This document shows, piece by piece, positions 5,890-6,128 of a stretch of DNA of 6,128 nt. Under the pieces are notes generated by a model. It did not search any database and was not told where the DNA came from. It saw only the letters and a program-made list of their open reading frames with translations. The number at the start of each line of letters is the position of its first letter. The first letter of the stretch is position 1. Origin of the DNA: Spirochaetota bacterium (lineage in GTDB: Bacteria; Spirochaetota; Spirochaetia; Treponematales; Treponemataceae); contig JAKPSR010000210.1 of the NCBI GenBank assembly GCA_029571425.1, forward strand, positions 1 through 6,128, read 5' to 3'. Made by a program: the position numbers and the translations under genes.

Positions 5890-5909
5890 TGTTTCTATTT
5901 GTAATAACA
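5890..5909 (-). promoter_or_regulatory. Operator-like palindrome, distal copy (trpB2)
   Basis: This 20-mer (plus-strand arms TGTTTCTA and TAATAACA around TTTG) is identical to the proximal palindrome at 16 of 20 positions, including the asymmetric core TCTATTTGTA, and its own arms pair at 6 of 8 positions. It sits just upstream of the -35 box, about -42 to -61. The two copies are 54 bp apart, close to five helical turns, so proteins bound to both would lie on the same face of the DNA. Confidence 0.62.
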
Positions 5910-5952
5910 AAGAGGCGAAAAGATGGTTGAAATAGATGCCTAACGCCGCCCA

Positions 5953-5981
5953 TTGAACCGGATCGATATATTTGGTACTAT
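5953..5981 (+). promoter_or_regulatory. Candidate tpiA promoter
   Basis: TTGAAC (5953-5958), a 17-bp spacer and TACTAT (5976-5981) match 4/6 and 4/6 of consensus. The predicted start is near 5988, leaving a short leader of about 24 nt with the ribosome binding site AAGGAG at 6000-6005. It indicates that tpiA is transcribed separately from pgk here. Confidence 0.5.
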
Positions 5982-6011
5982 TCGCCCATTCACGTTTTTA
6001 AGGAGTCCCCA

Positions 6012-6128
6012 ATGCGCAAATATTTCATCGCCGGTAACTGGAAGATGCACAAGACCACCTCCGAGGCGGTCGCCCTCGCCACCGAGCTCGTATCGAAGCT
6101 CAAGGGTGGTCCCCACAAGTACATGATC
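6012..6128 (+). CDS. tpiA: Triosephosphate isomerase (3' partial)
   Basis: This enzyme interconverts dihydroxyacetone phosphate and glyceraldehyde 3-phosphate. Only the first 39 codons are in the window; the frame is still open at the edge. They begin MRKYFIAGNWKMHKT, the hallmark first beta strand of the TIM barrel, with the substrate-binding Asn at 9 and catalytic Lys at 11, followed by the first helix (EAVALATELVSKLK). The start is set by AAGGAG six bases upstream. C-ending codons dominate as in pgk. It is separated from pgk, a frequent neighbour in bacteria, by the oppositely oriented trpB2 gene. Confidence 0.95.
   Translation, partial: MRKYFIAGNWKMHKTTSEAVALATELVSKLKGGPHKYMI

Noticed and set aside
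5929..5938. A third operator half-site (TAGAT) upstream of trpB2
   Set aside because: Only five bases match one arm, with no partner arm; expected by chance in this A+T-rich spacer.
5825..5953. A 43-residue N-terminal extension of trpB2 from the ATG at 5953
   Set aside because: It would translate through the predicted trpB2 promoter and both palindromes, lacks a ribosome binding site, and is not family-like; ATG at 5824 has AAGGAG at good spacing.

Overview
The window looks like chromosomal housekeeping DNA from a G+C-rich spirochaete (about 60% G+C, judged by eye). The best lineage evidence is a secreted protein at 1318-1980 that resembles the P13 porin family of spirochaete outer membranes. 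A lysine-rich insert in the phosphoglycerate kinase of the kind I associate with treponemes agrees with this. The genus cannot be fixed from the sequence alone.

Layout, left to right. (1) A RidA-family deaminase, cut at its 5' end by the window edge, is followed after 2 bp by a DUF4180 protein; the two look like one transcription unit. (2) Tail to tail with them, 1 bp away, is a cysteine-rich minus-strand gene (728-1192) resembling the DUF6144-type proteins of anaerobes. (3) A 125-bp divergent spacer with a strong sigma-70-like promoter leads to the P13-like outer-membrane protein. (4) A thioredoxin-reductase-like flavoprotein (2066-2932) keeps its FAD site and CxxC pair but lacks the usual NADPH 2'-phosphate motif, and it has no visible ribosome binding site. 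(5) pgk (3068-4327) has a near-consensus promoter, a leader of about 87 nt, and a 12-bp stem terminator shared with the next, convergent gene. (6) A stand-alone TrpB2-type tryptophan synthase beta chain lies on the minus strand (4436-5824). (7) The first 39 codons of tpiA lie at the right edge.

pgk and tpiA encode lower-glycolysis enzymes and are often adjacent in bacteria. Here a convergent trpB2 sits between them and has its own control region. That region holds a perfect 20-bp palindrome overlapping the predicted -10/start site and a second copy, 16/20 identical, 54 bp upstream of it. This looks like a two-site operator for an unidentified repressor and is the most interesting regulatory signal in the window.

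I see no CRISPR array, tRNA, rRNA, insertion sequence, phage gene or toxin-antitoxin pair, and no convincing new multi-gene system. The items worth following up are the trpB2 operator pair, the variant flavoprotein with its possible leaderless start, and the cysteine-rich minus-strand protein.
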